64,000 nucleotides of DNA from Vibrio toranzoniae (GTDB lineage Bacteria; Pseudomonadota; Gammaproteobacteria; Enterobacterales; Vibrionaceae). Positions within the stretch are counted from its first letter, which is position 1, and each line of letters starts with the position of its first letter. Under the pieces are notes generated by a model, which searched no databases, was not told the DNA's origin, and saw only the letters and a program-made list of their open reading frames with translations. The DNA lies in contig NZ_AP025515.1 in NCBI RefSeq assembly GCF_024347655.1, positions 310,001-374,000 on the forward strand. Direction: 5' to 3'. The position numbers and the translations under genes are program-made. Shown piece by piece: positions 29,233-38,850 of the stretch.

Positions 29233-29643
29233 TTATTCAGGTTGAGAGGCTGATGCGTAAACCACGAACTCAACCAGCATCTCTTCTCTTGCTAACCCTG
29301 CAACGACGACCGCCGCACGGTTTGGATAAGGTGCATTGAAGTATTCTCCGTATACGCTGTTTACCGTTTTTAGGTATTCACGGTCAGTCACGTAAATTAG
29401 AACTTGCAGCACGGAATCCATAGATTCGCCTGCACACTCCAACGTATGAACAAGGTTGTTAAAAGTCTGACGAGTTTGCGCTTCGATACCGCCCTCTACG
29501 ACTGCGCCCGTTTCATCAATTGGAATCTGCGCGGTGTATAGAGTACCGTTATTTACGATCGCCCACTCTAGTGGTGCTTTTGAAGCAAAAAGAGCGGTTT
29601 TTACTGGGTGTTTTTTAGTTTGTGCGTTCACGATTCCATCCAA
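29233..29643 (-). CDS. RidA family enamine/imine deaminase
   Basis: 136 aa. The RidA core is visible: LEWAIVNNGTLYTAQIPID, QTRQTFNNLVHTLECAGESMDSVLQVLIYVTD and PNRAAVVVAGLAREEMLVEF. The conserved Arg that anchors carboxylates is in the PYPNRAAV segment. RidA proteins hydrolyse reactive enamines and imines made by PLP enzymes or amine oxidases. The true start may be the GTG four codons in (29631), preceded by GGA. It is the first gene of the cluster and is divergent from the LysR regulator, which implies that imine chemistry is part of the pathway. Confidence 0.88.
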   Translation of the reverse strand: MDGIVNAQTKKHPVKTALFASKAPLEWAIVNNGTLYTAQIPIDETGAVVEGGIEAQTRQTFNNLVHTLECAGESMDSVLQVLIYVTDREYLKTVNSVYGEYFNAPYPNRAAVVVAGLAREEMLVEFVVYASASQPE

Positions 29644-29652
29644 CTTTGTAAC

Positions 29653-29672
29653 AACTATGTTTCAAGATAGTT
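29653..29672. promoter_or_regulatory. Candidate LysR operator between ridA-like and lysR genes
   Basis: An interrupted palindrome AACTAT-N8-ATAGTT lies in the 145-bp divergent intergenic region. Nearby, the octamer TGATAAAT is repeated at 29693-29700 and 29723-29730, exactly 30 bp apart. This is the usual place for a LysR regulator to bind, but the assignment is inference. Confidence 0.35.
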
Positions 29673-29788
29673 AAATACTGCACCTTGACGAATGATAAAT
29701 CTAACGGTAAATTTTGTGCATTTGATAAATAAAACCTATCACTATACAAGAAGCAAGGTATAACAAGGGCTAGAGAAGGATCAATGCC

Positions 29789-30679
29789 ATGAGCATTAAG
29801 CTACAACAGTTAAAACATTTTGTTTTAGTGGTCGAAGAAGGCGGATTTCGAGCAGCGTCTCACCGTGCAAATCGATCGCAAGCGGCACTTTCTACCTCAA
29901 TAAAAGAGCTAGAAAAAATACTCGGCCAACCACTATTTGAAACCGGCAACAAATCCACACTGACTCCTTTCGGGGAAATATGCCTGCCAAAAATCATTCA
30001 GTTTCTTAATGTTTACAAAGCATTAGATAATGACCTACGTGCAGCCGCGGCAGGGCAACAAGGAAGAGTTCGAATAGCGAGCGTGCCATCGGTCGCCGCA
30101 AAGTTAATCCCTAGTGTTTTAGGAGCATTTTGTGAGCAGTACCCGAATGTTGAGGTAAGCTTGATTGATGATAATGCGGCTGGTGTAGAGGCCAGATTAC
30201 TCTCTGGAGAAGTGGATGTTGCCCTCGGAAACAGCTCCCATTTAGAAGAAGAGAGCATCGATTTCACGCCATTACTCTCCGATCCTATTGGTGTGGTTTG
30301 CCTCAGAGACAACCCTATCGCCTCTCAGTTAGAAGGAATTGAATGGCAAGCTTTGTTAAAACAGCCGTTCATTCGCAACGGGACTTGTACCCTACTTGAC
30401 CCAACCCCGGCGCGCATGCTCAGTGAACAAGCTTTGTATTCAGTAGAGAACATTACTTCCCTGTTTTCTGTATTAGAACTCGGGATAGGCGTGACCACGC
30501 TGCCTAAGCTAGCCTTCCCAACCAATGAAACCCGCTTGGTGTGGATTCCGTTGATTGACCCGCCGTTACAGCGTCAAATCGGTATTTTTAGATTAGCCGA
30601 CCGTACGATTTCGCCACAAGCTCAGGCTTTTCATGATCTGTGTATCCAATACCTCAGCTATGGAGACGACAAAGCGTAA
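29789..30679 (+). CDS. LysR family transcriptional regulator
   Basis: 296 aa. The N-terminal winged helix-turn-helix (MSIKLQQLKHFVLVVEEGGF, ASHRANRSQAALSTSIKELE) is followed by a LysR substrate-binding domain (GRVRIASVPSVAAKLIPSVL, VDVALGNSSHL, GIGVTTLPKLAF). It is transcribed away from the RidA/ALDH/dipeptidase/BCCT cluster and so most likely controls that cluster in response to its substrate or an intermediate. Confidence 0.92.
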   Translation: MSIKLQQLKHFVLVVEEGGFRAASHRANRSQAALSTSIKELEKILGQPLFETGNKSTLTPFGEICLPKIIQFLNVYKALDNDLRAAAAGQQGRVRIASVPSVAAKLIPSVLGAFCEQYPNVEVSLIDDNAAGVEARLLSGEVDVALGNSSHLEEESIDFTPLLSDPIGVVCLRDNPIASQLEGIEWQALLKQPFIRNGTCTLLDPTPARMLSEQALYSVENITSLFSVLELGIGVTTLPKLAFPTNETRLVWIPLIDPPLQRQIGIFRLADRTISPQAQAFHDLCIQYLSYGDDKA

Positions 30680-30804
30680 CTCATTAAATACATGGTTGGT
30701 CAGAATTAGAAACTTTCACACAGTTCAACGACTCGTTGGTGCTAGGCATACATATAGCTTTTTCAAGCAAGCCTTAAACCCAGATCATAGGTTAAGTTTA
30801 GCGG

Positions 30805-30834
30805 ATCAAAAAAGGCTCACTAAATAGTGAGCCT
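30805..30834 (-). terminator. Rho-independent terminator of the S4-domain gene
   Basis: Palindrome AGGCTCACTA AA TAGTGAGCCT (30813-30834), followed on the minus strand by TTTTTT. Confidence 0.8.
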
Positions 30835-30908
30835 CTCGATACCTATTCAACACAAACCGAGGTTGAACGTTGCTTAAATTTAAAAAGCATAGCTTTTAGA
30901 GCTGTAGT

Positions 30909-31454
30909 TTAAAAGAATTCAATCGAATTACGGCCGCTTTTATCGTCACGTTGGGGCTTTGGCGTGTCCGCTTTCTTTTTCGATTTGTTTTCTTTCTTCT
31001 CTTTTTTCTCTTTCTTAGGTTCAGCTTTAGCGCTTAGCATATCTGCAGTGCTGCGCTGTGATTCTTTCTTGCTTGAACCCTTTTTATACTGGCCTTTCTT
31101 TGCCTTGTTGTTAGGCTGCGGCGCTTCTTTCTTTTTCGACTTTTCTGACTCTTCTTGTACTGGCTGATCACACACCACTACATAATATTCTTGGTTGAAT
31201 TCGAAAAAATCACCATCGTACATTTTACGACGCTTACGCGTTTCTAACTCACCATTTACCGCTACGTAGCCTTCAGAAATGATGTGTTTAGCCTCACCGC
31301 CACCGCTTACTAGGTTAGCAATCTTAAACGCTTTGTAGAGCTCGATTGGCTGAGAAGAAACATCGATACCAATGGCTTCGATTTCAATCTCTTCGCCTTC
31401 TTCACCGTGCTCGTAACCTTCGTAATCAGCGTCTTCGTAATGTTCTTGGTCCAT
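30909..31454 (-). CDS. S4-domain RNA-binding protein (YbcJ-like) with acidic and lysine-rich tails
   Basis: 181 aa, ATG with GAGGTCACC upstream. Residues 1-30 are strongly acidic (MDQEHYEDADYEGYEHGEEG). Residues about 33-95 form an S4-like RNA-binding domain (PIELYKAFKIANLVSGGGEA, ISEGYVAVNGELETRKRRK) of the YbcJ type. The last 80 residues are low-complexity and rich in Lys/Glu/Ser (KKEKKEKKENKSKKKA). E. coli YbcJ is only the S4 core (about 70 aa), so both tails are extensions. Likely binds RNA or ribosomes in the cytoplasm. Confidence 0.85.
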   Translation of the reverse strand: MDQEHYEDADYEGYEHGEEGEEIEIEAIGIDVSSQPIELYKAFKIANLVSGGGEAKHIISEGYVAVNGELETRKRRKMYDGDFFEFNQEYYVVVCDQPVQEESEKSKKKEAPQPNNKAKKGQYKKGSSKKESQRSTADMLSAKAEPKKEKKEKKENKSKKKADTPKPQRDDKSGRNSIEFF

Positions 31455-31571
31455 GGTGACCTCTACCTAAATATGTACTTCTGAAATATTGGGCGCAGTG
31501 TAATAGTAAAACAAGTAAATGACCATGTTGAATTCAACCAGAGTCCATTTGTTTTAAATAAACTCTCTGCG

Positions 31572-33194
31572 TTATAAAACCCCACCAACATTCGATAGGC
31601 TAACCAGTTGCTTGGTGTATTCATGCTGCGGATTACCAAACAAAGTCTCAGTGTCACCCTTCTCTATCACCTCACCCGCTTTCATCACGATGGTGTAATG
31701 ACAGAGGGATTTCACGACATTCAAATCATGGCTAATGAACAGGTACGTCAGGTCATACTTTTCTTGCAGTGACTTCAGTAGATCCAACACTTGCGCTTGG
31801 ACGGTCCTGTCGAGTGACGATGTTGGTTCGTCTAACAAGATAAACTCTGGCTTTAAAATCAGTGCGCGTGCAATAGCGATACGCTGCCTTTGTCCGCCAG
31901 AAAATTCGTTGGGGTAGCGGTGACGAGTTTCAGGGTTGAGGTCGACCTCTTTCATTACGTCACAGATGCGTTGGTCTAGTTCGTTCTCGTCTAGGTCTTG
32001 ATGCACAAGTAAACCTTCACCAATCACTTGAGCGACCGACATTCTTGGATTCAATGCCGAGAATGGGTCTTGAAAAACTACTTGCATGCGGCTTCGAAAC
32101 GGCAACATCTGTTGTCGGTTTAAGCCTTGAAGCTGTTCGCTCGAATAAGTAATCGAGCCTTCACTCTCCACCAACTTCAATATAGCCATACCGGTTGTCG
32201 ATTTGCCCGAACCACTTTCGCCCACAAGGCCGATTGAGTGCCCTTTTTTCAGAGTAAACTCCATGTCAGTGACCGCTTTAACATGTGAAATCGTGCGTTT
32301 GAACAAACCGCCCGTAATCGGGAACCAAACGCGCAGTTGGTTCACATCAAGCAGAGGTTTACTTTCTGGTGATACGGGGACAGGCAAACCTTTTGGATCG
32401 GAGTTGATGAGCTTTTGAGTGTAAGGGTGAGCAGGCGCGTTAAACAGCGTTTTGCAATCGTTACTTTCAACAAGGCGACCGTCTTTCATTACCGCGACTC
32501 TGTCGGCAATTTTACGAACGATACTCAAGTCATGGGTGATAAAGAGCATCGCCATACCCAACTCTTGTTGCAGATCTTTTAACAGGTCGAGGATCTGCGC
32601 TTGTACCGACACATCCAATGCGGTTGTGGGTTCATCCGCAATAAGCAACTCTGGCTCATTGATCAGTGCCATCGCTATCATCACACGTTGACGCTCACCA
32701 CCGGACAACTCATGTGGATACGCTGAAATTTTTTGCTCTGGGTAGCGAATACCCACCTTAGAAAGCCACTCTATCGCCAAGGCTTGCGCTTTATTGGTTC
32801 GCATACCGCGGTGAATAGCGAGCGTTTCAACCAACTGTTTACCGACTCGATGAAGCGGATTAAGCGAAACCATAGGCTCTTGGAAGATCATTCCAATGCG
32901 GCCACCTCGAATCCCACGCAACTGCCTTTCAGAACAACTCAGAATATCAGTGCCAGAGAAATTGATCTTACCGTTTAAGTAATGAGATGAACCTTTAGGT
33001 AGAAGTTTCAATACTGAGTTAGCCGTAACCGATTTACCGGAACCACTCTCACCCACCAGAGCGAGCGTTTCACCTTTGTATATTTCTAAAGAGACATCTT
33101 GTGTCACTTGTTCTATCGAATCTTTTCGCCCGAAACCGACAGACAATTTGTCGATAGTTAGAACTGGAGAAGCAGGAGCTGTATTTGAAGTCAT
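31572..33194 (-). CDS. yejF: ABC transporter ATP-binding protein YejF (two nucleotide-binding domains)
   Basis: 540 aa made of two tandem ABC ATPase domains, each with Walker A GESGSGKS. The signatures are LSGGERQRVMIAMAL in the first half and FSGGQRQRIAIARAL in the second, with Walker B LLIADEPTTALD and ILLDEPTSSLD. This fused arrangement is that of YejF, the energy unit of the YejABEF oligopeptide/microcin C importer. Last gene of the operon, starting 9 bp after yejE. Confidence 0.93.
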   Translation of the reverse strand: MTSNTAPASPVLTIDKLSVGFGRKDSIEQVTQDVSLEIYKGETLALVGESGSGKSVTANSVLKLLPKGSSHYLNGKINFSGTDILSCSERQLRGIRGGRIGMIFQEPMVSLNPLHRVGKQLVETLAIHRGMRTNKAQALAIEWLSKVGIRYPEQKISAYPHELSGGERQRVMIAMALINEPELLIADEPTTALDVSVQAQILDLLKDLQQELGMAMLFITHDLSIVRKIADRVAVMKDGRLVESNDCKTLFNAPAHPYTQKLINSDPKGLPVPVSPESKPLLDVNQLRVWFPITGGLFKRTISHVKAVTDMEFTLKKGHSIGLVGESGSGKSTTGMAILKLVESEGSITYSSEQLQGLNRQQMLPFRSRMQVVFQDPFSALNPRMSVAQVIGEGLLVHQDLDENELDQRICDVMKEVDLNPETRHRYPNEFSGGQRQRIAIARALILKPEFILLDEPTSSLDRTVQAQVLDLLKSLQEKYDLTYLFISHDLNVVKSLCHYTIVMKAGEVIEKGDTETLFGNPQHEYTKQLVSLSNVGGVL

Positions 33195-33203
33195 AACTGA
33201 TCC

Positions 33204-34226
33204 TTACTTCTGTTGATGTGGATCGAAAGCATCACGTACCGCTTCACCAACGAAGACAAGTAACGTCAACATCAGTGAAAGCACGACGAAAGCAGAAATG
33301 CCAAGCCAAGGCGCTTGCAAGTTAGCTTTACCTTGCGCCAATAGCTCACCTAATGAAGGCGAACCCGCAGGAAGGCCAAAGCCCAAGAAGTCTAATGAGG
33401 TTAATGTGGTCACCGAGCCAGAAAGGATAAATGGCATCATGGTTAGTGATGCGACCATCGCGTTGGGCAGCATATGACGAAGCATAATGCGTTTATCGTC
33501 AACGCCCATAGCCTGCGCGGCTCTTACGTAATCAAAGTTTCGACAGCGTAAGAATTCAGCTCGCACGATGCCAACTAAACTCATCCAACTGAACAGCACC
33601 ATAATCCCGAGCAACCACCAGAAATTCGGCTCAATAAAGCTAGACAAAATAATCAACAAGAACAGAGTCGGCATTCCAGACCAGACTTCAATAAATCGTT
33701 GCCCAAACAAGTCGACCCAACCACCGTAGTAACCTTGAGTCGCCCCGACGACGACGCCGACCACGCTCGATACAATCGTCAGAATAAAACCAAACAGAAC
33801 AGAGATACGGAATCCATAAATGATGCGAGCTAATACATCACGCCCTTTATCATCGGTTCCTAGCCAGTTGACTGAATCGGGTTCCGATGGCACCGCACCT
33901 GAAATATCGAAGTTTATCGTGTCGTAACTGAACGGGATGATTGGCCACACGATGTATCCGCTGTCTTCGATAAGTTCAATAACATATGGGTCTTTATAAT
34001 CGGCTTCAGTTTCAAACTCGCCACCAAATTCCGTCTCGGCGTACTCATTGATAACAGGCACAAACCACTGATTATCATAAGAAACCAAGAGTGGTTTATC
34101 GTTGGCTATGATTTCAGCGAACAGGCTCAATCCAAACAAGATGGTAAATATCCAAAGGGAGATAAAACCACGCTTGTTTGCTTTAAAACGTAACCAACGA
34201 GCTTCAGCTAAAGGGTTGTTAAACAT
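33204..34226 (-). CDS. yejE: Peptide ABC transporter permease YejE
   Basis: 340 aa inner membrane permease with an N-terminal segment (FISLWIFTILFGLSLFAEII), an extended periplasmic loop and the binding-protein-dependent transport motif EFLRCRNFDYVRAAQAMGVD. GTDDKGRDVLARIIYG is the usual DppC/OppC-type block. Partner of YejB in the Yej importer; 31 bp downstream of it. Confidence 0.93.
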   Translation of the reverse strand: MFNNPLAEARWLRFKANKRGFISLWIFTILFGLSLFAEIIANDKPLLVSYDNQWFVPVINEYAETEFGGEFETEADYKDPYVIELIEDSGYIVWPIIPFSYDTINFDISGAVPSEPDSVNWLGTDDKGRDVLARIIYGFRISVLFGFILTIVSSVVGVVVGATQGYYGGWVDLFGQRFIEVWSGMPTLFLLIILSSFIEPNFWWLLGIMVLFSWMSLVGIVRAEFLRCRNFDYVRAAQAMGVDDKRIMLRHMLPNAMVASLTMMPFILSGSVTTLTSLDFLGFGLPAGSPSLGELLAQGKANLQAPWLGISAFVVLSLMLTLLVFVGEAVRDAFDPHQQK

Positions 34227-34257
34227 TTATCATCAATACCTTGTTATTCATTCGCCA

Positions 34258-35346
34258 TTAACGCGCTTCAAAATCAATTCGAGGATCAACCCAGGTATAC
34301 GTCAGGTCGGAGATAATGCTCAGCACCAAGCCAAGCAAGGTCATGATATAGAGAGAGCTGAACACCACTGGGTAATCTCGCTGAATGGTCGACTCAAAGC
34401 CTAGCAGACCGATGCCTTCGAGTGAAAACATCACTTCAATCAACATAGAACCCGTGAAGAAAATACTAATAAACGCGCTTGGGAAACCAGCAATAATAAT
34501 CAACATCGCGTTACGGAAAACGTGCTTGTAGAGAATACTGCTCTCGTCCAAACCTTTCGCTCGTGCGGTCACCACATATTGCTTATTGATTTCATCAAGG
34601 AAGGAGTTTTTGGTCAGCATGCTGAGCGTGGCAAAGCCACCGATAACCATCGCAAAAATCGGCAATGCTAGATGCCAGAAATAGTCTCCTATTTGCTGAT
34701 ACCAGTTGAGCTGGTCGAAGTTACTCGACACGAGTCCACGCAATGGGAACCAACTGAAGTAGTTACCACTCGCGAACAAAATAATCAGGATGATCGCAAA
34801 CAAGAAGCCCGGAACGGCATAGCCAACAATTACCACTGCGCTCGACCAAATATCAAAGCGAGAACCGTGATGTATCGCCTTCATAATGCCTAGAGGTATC
34901 GAAATCACATAGATGATTAACGTACTCCACAACCCCAAGGAAATGGAGACAGGTAAACGCTCGATGATTAAATCAATCACGTTACCACCCTTAAACAGGC
35001 TTTCACCAAAATTAAAGGTCGCGTAATTTTTCAACATATCGAAGTAACGAACGTGAATCGGCTTATCAAAACCAAACTGTTTTTTGATCTCTTCAACCAC
35101 TTCAGGATCAAGCCCGCGCGAGCCTTTATAGCCACTGACTGACGCTTGGTCACTTTCGCTTAAATCAACCTCTTGTCCACCACCAGAAAAACGCTCCATG
35201 ATGCCAGAGTTGTGCCCTTCTAATTGGGCAACGGCTTGCTCTACCGGGCCACCAGGGGCGATCTGGATGATGAAAAAGTTGATGGTGATGATCGCCCACA
35301 GCGTGGGGATCACCAACAGTAAACGTCGAAATATATACGCGGCCAT
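34258..35346 (-). CDS. yejB: Peptide ABC transporter permease YejB
   Basis: 362 aa, ATG with AGGAG upstream. N-terminal [20 protein letters not shown] and the permease loop [20 protein letters not shown] identify a DppB-type permease. The long cytosolic or periplasmic insert between helices 1 and 2 ([20 protein letters not shown]) is characteristic of YejB. Twelve bp downstream of yejA. Confidence 0.93.
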   Translation of the reverse strand: MAAYIFRRLLLVIPTLWAIITINFFIIQIAPGGPVEQAVAQLEGHNSGIMERFSGGGQEVDLSESDQASVSGYKGSRGLDPEVVEEIKKQFGFDKPIHVRYFDMLKNYATFNFGESLFKGGNVIDLIIERLPVSISLGLWSTLIIYVISIPLGIMKAIHHGSRFDIWSSAVVIVGYAVPGFLFAIILIILFASGNYFSWFPLRGLVSSNFDQLNWYQQIGDYFWHLALPIFAMVIGGFATLSMLTKNSFLDEINKQYVVTARAKGLDESSILYKHVFRNAMLIIIAGFPSAFISIFFTGSMLIEVMFSLEGIGLLGFESTIQRDYPVVFSSLYIMTLLGLVLSIISDLTYTWVDPRIDFEAR

Positions 35347-35358
35347 GCTAACTCACTC

Positions 35359-37254
35359 CTAGCGACGCTTTTCAGGAAGCAAAGCCGCCTTCTCTTCTGA
35401 AATCCACCATGTATCAATGCCTAAATCGTATTTAGGTAAGACATCAGGACGCTCAAACTTGTCCCACATTGCTACGCGGTATTCACCAACGTGCCATTGC
35501 GGGATATTGTAGAAATTCCACTGCAATACACGATCTAGTGAACGACCTAACGTAAGCAATTTTTCTGGATTCTGTTGATTACTCGCGATTTGTTCTGTTA
35601 ACGCGTCAACCACCGGATCCATTACACCGGCGGTATTGTAAGTAGAATCAATGTAGTTAGAGTTCCATACGATCATTAAGTTTGGACTAGGGTAAGGATT
35701 TGCAGAAAACGACGAAGACACCATGTCGAAATCTCGATCACGAAGACGCTTGATGTACTGAGTGGTATCGATGGTACGGATCTTCATCTCGATACCCATT
35801 CGCTGTAAGTTCTTCTGAACAGGTGTGGCGATACGCTCCGTGGTAGGACTGTAAATCAATAACTCAAATGACATTGGCTTGCCGCTCTTTGCGTTGGTCA
35901 TTACTTTGTCTTTCAGTACCCAACCCGCCTCTTTCAATAGTTTGAAAGCTGTGCGCATTTGGCTACGGATACGCCCGCTGCCATCGGTTACTGGCGGCTG
36001 GAATTCTTCAGTAAACACTCGTGGTGGGATTTGATCTTTATACTGCGACAGTAATTCAACTTCAGCTTCGCTTGGTAAGCCTTTCGCTTCATAGTCGGTG
36101 TTTTGGAAGTAACTACGAGTACGTTTGTATTGGCCATAAAACATGTTCTTATTCATCCACTCAAAGTCCATCGCGTAGGTTAACGCTTCACGAACTTTAG
36201 GATCAGAGAACACAGGAGATTGAATGTTAAAGACAAAACCTTGAGTCGTTTCTGGCTTCTCATGTTTGATCTCTTCTTTGATGATGTAGCCTTTGTCGAA
36301 GTTGGCGCCTGTGTAAGAGTTGGCCCAGAACTTAGCCGAGTTTTCCGTTCGAAGATCGAATTCCCCTGCTTTGAAGGCTTCTAGCATTACGGTGTCGTCA
36401 CGGTAGTAATCGTATTGCACTTCCTTGAAGTTATTACGACCGACGTTAACAGGCAGGTCGGCGGCCCAGTAATTTTCATCTAAACCGTAAGTCACGCTTT
36501 GACCCGATTTATAGCTGATGATCTTATAAGGGCCGCTGCCTACAGGCGGTTCACTTAGAGGCTCAGACAGCTTCTTGTCTTTCCAATAATGTTCTGGTAA
36601 TACGCGAGTGCTTTGGGCAAAGCTAAACAACTTCTCGCGGTTCGGCTTCTCCATCTCAATACGAACCACTAAATCAGAAACCGCGGTGACTGATTCAATT
36701 TCTTTGTAATACACGCGATATTGAGGCACACCTTCATTTGAAAACTTATCAAAGGTGAATGCAACATCGTGAGCAGTAATAGGCTCGCCATCATTAAACT
36801 TAGCTTTTGGATTGATATCGATTTCCATCCAAGTGAAATCACTGGCGTAGCGAACCTTTGAGGCGATCAATGGATAATACGCATCAATCTCGTCGCTCGG
36901 AGAAAACATCAAGGTATCGTAAATCTCACCCGTGTAACTTGCCGCAACGCCGCGAGAACCGAATCGATTAAAGCTATCGTAGGTGCCAATGGTGCCATAG
37001 GTTATTTTACCTAGTTTTGGCGCGTCAGGATTCACGTAATCAAAGTGAGTGAAATCGACAGGATATTTTGCTTCACCAAAACCGACCAGTTGCGTGGTTT
37101 CAATAACGGTGACAGCAGGCGTTGATTCGGTATCAGAGGCGTGTGTAACGGAGGGATATAGAGCAATTAGCGGCAGCATGACTGCACATGACTTCAAACT
37201 AGACCTGAAAAACTGAGTGCGCTGCGAGGCTTTGCTTCGGAAATCTGTTCCCAT
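35359..37254 (-). CDS. yejA: Periplasmic peptide-binding protein YejA
   Basis: 631 aa with a signal peptide (hydrophobic stretch SCAVMLPLIALYPSVTHA, about 22-39) and the SBP_bac_5 fold (GTIGTYDSFNRFGSRGVAAS, FNDGEPITAHDVAFTFDK, GSGPYKI). ATG with GGGAGAG upstream. It captures oligopeptides for the YejBEF importer, which in E. coli also admits microcin C. First gene of the operon yejABEF; the 280 bp upstream contain its promoter, which I cannot place. Confidence 0.93.
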   Translation of the reverse strand: MGTDFRSKASQRTQFFRSSLKSCAVMLPLIALYPSVTHASDTESTPAVTVIETTQLVGFGEAKYPVDFTHFDYVNPDAPKLGKITYGTIGTYDSFNRFGSRGVAASYTGEIYDTLMFSPSDEIDAYYPLIASKVRYASDFTWMEIDINPKAKFNDGEPITAHDVAFTFDKFSNEGVPQYRVYYKEIESVTAVSDLVVRIEMEKPNREKLFSFAQSTRVLPEHYWKDKKLSEPLSEPPVGSGPYKIISYKSGQSVTYGLDENYWAADLPVNVGRNNFKEVQYDYYRDDTVMLEAFKAGEFDLRTENSAKFWANSYTGANFDKGYIIKEEIKHEKPETTQGFVFNIQSPVFSDPKVREALTYAMDFEWMNKNMFYGQYKRTRSYFQNTDYEAKGLPSEAEVELLSQYKDQIPPRVFTEEFQPPVTDGSGRIRSQMRTAFKLLKEAGWVLKDKVMTNAKSGKPMSFELLIYSPTTERIATPVQKNLQRMGIEMKIRTIDTTQYIKRLRDRDFDMVSSSFSANPYPSPNLMIVWNSNYIDSTYNTAGVMDPVVDALTEQIASNQQNPEKLLTLGRSLDRVLQWNFYNIPQWHVGEYRVAMWDKFERPDVLPKYDLGIDTWWISEEKAALLPEKRR

Positions 37255-37534
37255 TTGACTCTCCCTTCAAATGTTATAAATTCTATATCCAACTTGATTA
37301 ACCGGTTTTAAATGCACACCGTTAAAGCAAGTATAGGTTCAAATCTAACATCATGTAATAACTAATAAAACCATCAGCACTCTATCTCTTACCGTTTATT
37401 TATAAATTACTCGGGTCTATTCAAAGCAATTAGATGGGATAGACTAAGATAAGAGCCATTAAAATTTCTCTATCGAGAGCGACATAAACCTCAACGAGCC
37501 TTGCTTACTCCACAAATGAAGATGCCGCTGCTAA

Positions 37535-38635
37535 ATGATCAACAATAATCACGTGAGTGAAGTATCCTTGTTAACTTGCTCTAAATGGAATAACACTTTG
37601 AATAAACCAAACCAAATAACATTCTCAACGTTCAATCTTTTAAACTACCTCGAACCACCGAATGCTTATTATGATTTTGAGAACATCTACAGCTTCAAGG
37701 AATGGCAAAAGAAACAAGGCTGGATAGCTGAAGCGATTCGCTCATCTGATTGTGATGTGATTGGCTTTCAAGAGATATTTAGTCCGCAGTCTTTAGAGCA
37801 GTTAATGAATGATCTGGGTTATCCCTACTTTGCGGTTGTTGATAACGCGCACGTTGAAGATGATTACCTGTATACCTCACCGGTCGTGGGTATCGCATCC
37901 CACTACCCAATTGAAAAAGTACAGCCAGTTAAACCAGATTCAGAGTTGCTTTCAGCCTTCAATCTTAGTGACAATTTTTCCTTCAACCGAACGCCTGTTC
38001 ATGCCACGATTACATTACCTCATTTAGGTTCAACCGACTGTTACGTTGTGCACTTCAAATCACAGCGCCCGACAGAACCTAAAACTGAATCTGTAGACAA
38101 CAATCAACCAGGTAAAAAGCCGCAAAGCGACACCTTGGTTAAGCTTCATCAGGAACAACTAGGCTCTTGGCTATCAAGTGTTCAACGTGGCCTAGAAGCT
38201 CAGATGCTGCATCAGTACATCACCCATCAACGCTACCAAACGGATCAACCTGTTGTGTTGATGGGCGACTTTAACAAGCCTCTGTTTAATGATGAGTTTA
38301 AAGGGCTGCTGAGTTACTCAATCAACCGAGACGAAAACAGCAAGCATTGGCTGTCCCACTTCCGCTTAAAAGACAGCTGGGATCTTTATCATCAATTGCA
38401 TGAAGAAGACTTACTTGAACAACGCAAACCAACCCACTACTACGGTGCTTCTGGATCTGTACTGGACTACATTTTGATGTCCAATGAGTTCGATTGTCAG
38501 AACTCATCAAGCTTGATGGAGATCTCTAGCTACACAGTGCTCGACCATCACCTCATCAATCCCAGCTTTGCACACGACCAGTTCAGTACCGATCACGCTA
38601 TTGTCTCTGTAACAGCCCATATCCGAGAAGCGTAA
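37535..38635 (+). CDS. Endonuclease/exonuclease/phosphatase (EEP) superfamily protein
   Basis: 366 aa. The EEP core begins at about residue 29 (ITFSTFNLLNYL), with the metal ligand Glu in VIGFQEIF, the catalytic VLMGDFNKPL, VLDYILMS and the final TDHAIVSV. No signal peptide, so it is cytoplasmic. The start is uncertain: ATG 37535 lacks a ribosome site, and a TTG at about codon 22-26 with GGAA upstream is an alternative closer to the domain. The substrate (nucleic acid, phospholipid or sugar phosphate) cannot be told from the sequence. Confidence 0.82.
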   Translation: MINNNHVSEVSLLTCSKWNNTLNKPNQITFSTFNLLNYLEPPNAYYDFENIYSFKEWQKKQGWIAEAIRSSDCDVIGFQEIFSPQSLEQLMNDLGYPYFAVVDNAHVEDDYLYTSPVVGIASHYPIEKVQPVKPDSELLSAFNLSDNFSFNRTPVHATITLPHLGSTDCYVVHFKSQRPTEPKTESVDNNQPGKKPQSDTLVKLHQEQLGSWLSSVQRGLEAQMLHQYITHQRYQTDQPVVLMGDFNKPLFNDEFKGLLSYSINRDENSKHWLSHFRLKDSWDLYHQLHEEDLLEQRKPTHYYGASGSVLDYILMSNEFDCQNSSSLMEISSYTVLDHHLINPSFAHDQFSTDHAIVSVTAHIREA

Positions 38636-38666
38636 AATAAGTAAATCAACACATTCACTCTGCAAA

Positions 38667-38692
38667 TAATTCGTGATTACGATCACCAAAAA
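38667..38692. promoter_or_regulatory. CRP (cAMP receptor protein) site upstream of rbsD
   Basis: GTGA (38673-38676), six bases, TCAC (38683-38686) form a perfect CRP core; flanking AAT and AAA also fit. The centre lies 28 bp upstream of the centre of the first RbsR operator. Catabolite control of rbs operons by CRP is established in E. coli. Confidence 0.7.
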
Positions 38693-38699
38693 ACGCCCC

Positions 38700-38715
38700 A
38701 TCGAAACGTTTCGAT
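38700..38715. promoter_or_regulatory. RbsR operator 1
   Basis: ATCGAAACGTTTCGAT is a perfect palindrome with the core CGAAACGTTTCG of the LacI/PurR family, the same core as the E. coli RbsR operator. It lies between the CRP site and rbsD. Confidence 0.85.
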
Positions 38716-38779
38716 GATCGCTATCACACTCTAAAACAATCAGACGTGCAAATGATAAATCACACATTATTATCAATAG

Positions 38780-38791
38780 CGAAACGTTTCG
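38780..38791. promoter_or_regulatory. RbsR operator 2
   Basis: A second exact copy of the 12-bp core CGAAACGTTTCG, 78 bp centre to centre from operator 1, close to 7.5 helical turns, and 60 bp before the rbsD start. The pair suggests looping or dual occupancy by RbsR. Confidence 0.8.
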
Positions 38792-38850
38792 ATGGCTTTT
38801 TCTTGAGTTGTTCTCAACCCATTAAACGTTATTTTTCGATAGGTCGTGAT

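Noticed and set aside
38746..38850. Longer RbsD start at 38746
   Set aside because: It would translate the RbsR operator region; the ATG at 38851 matches the known RbsD N-terminus.
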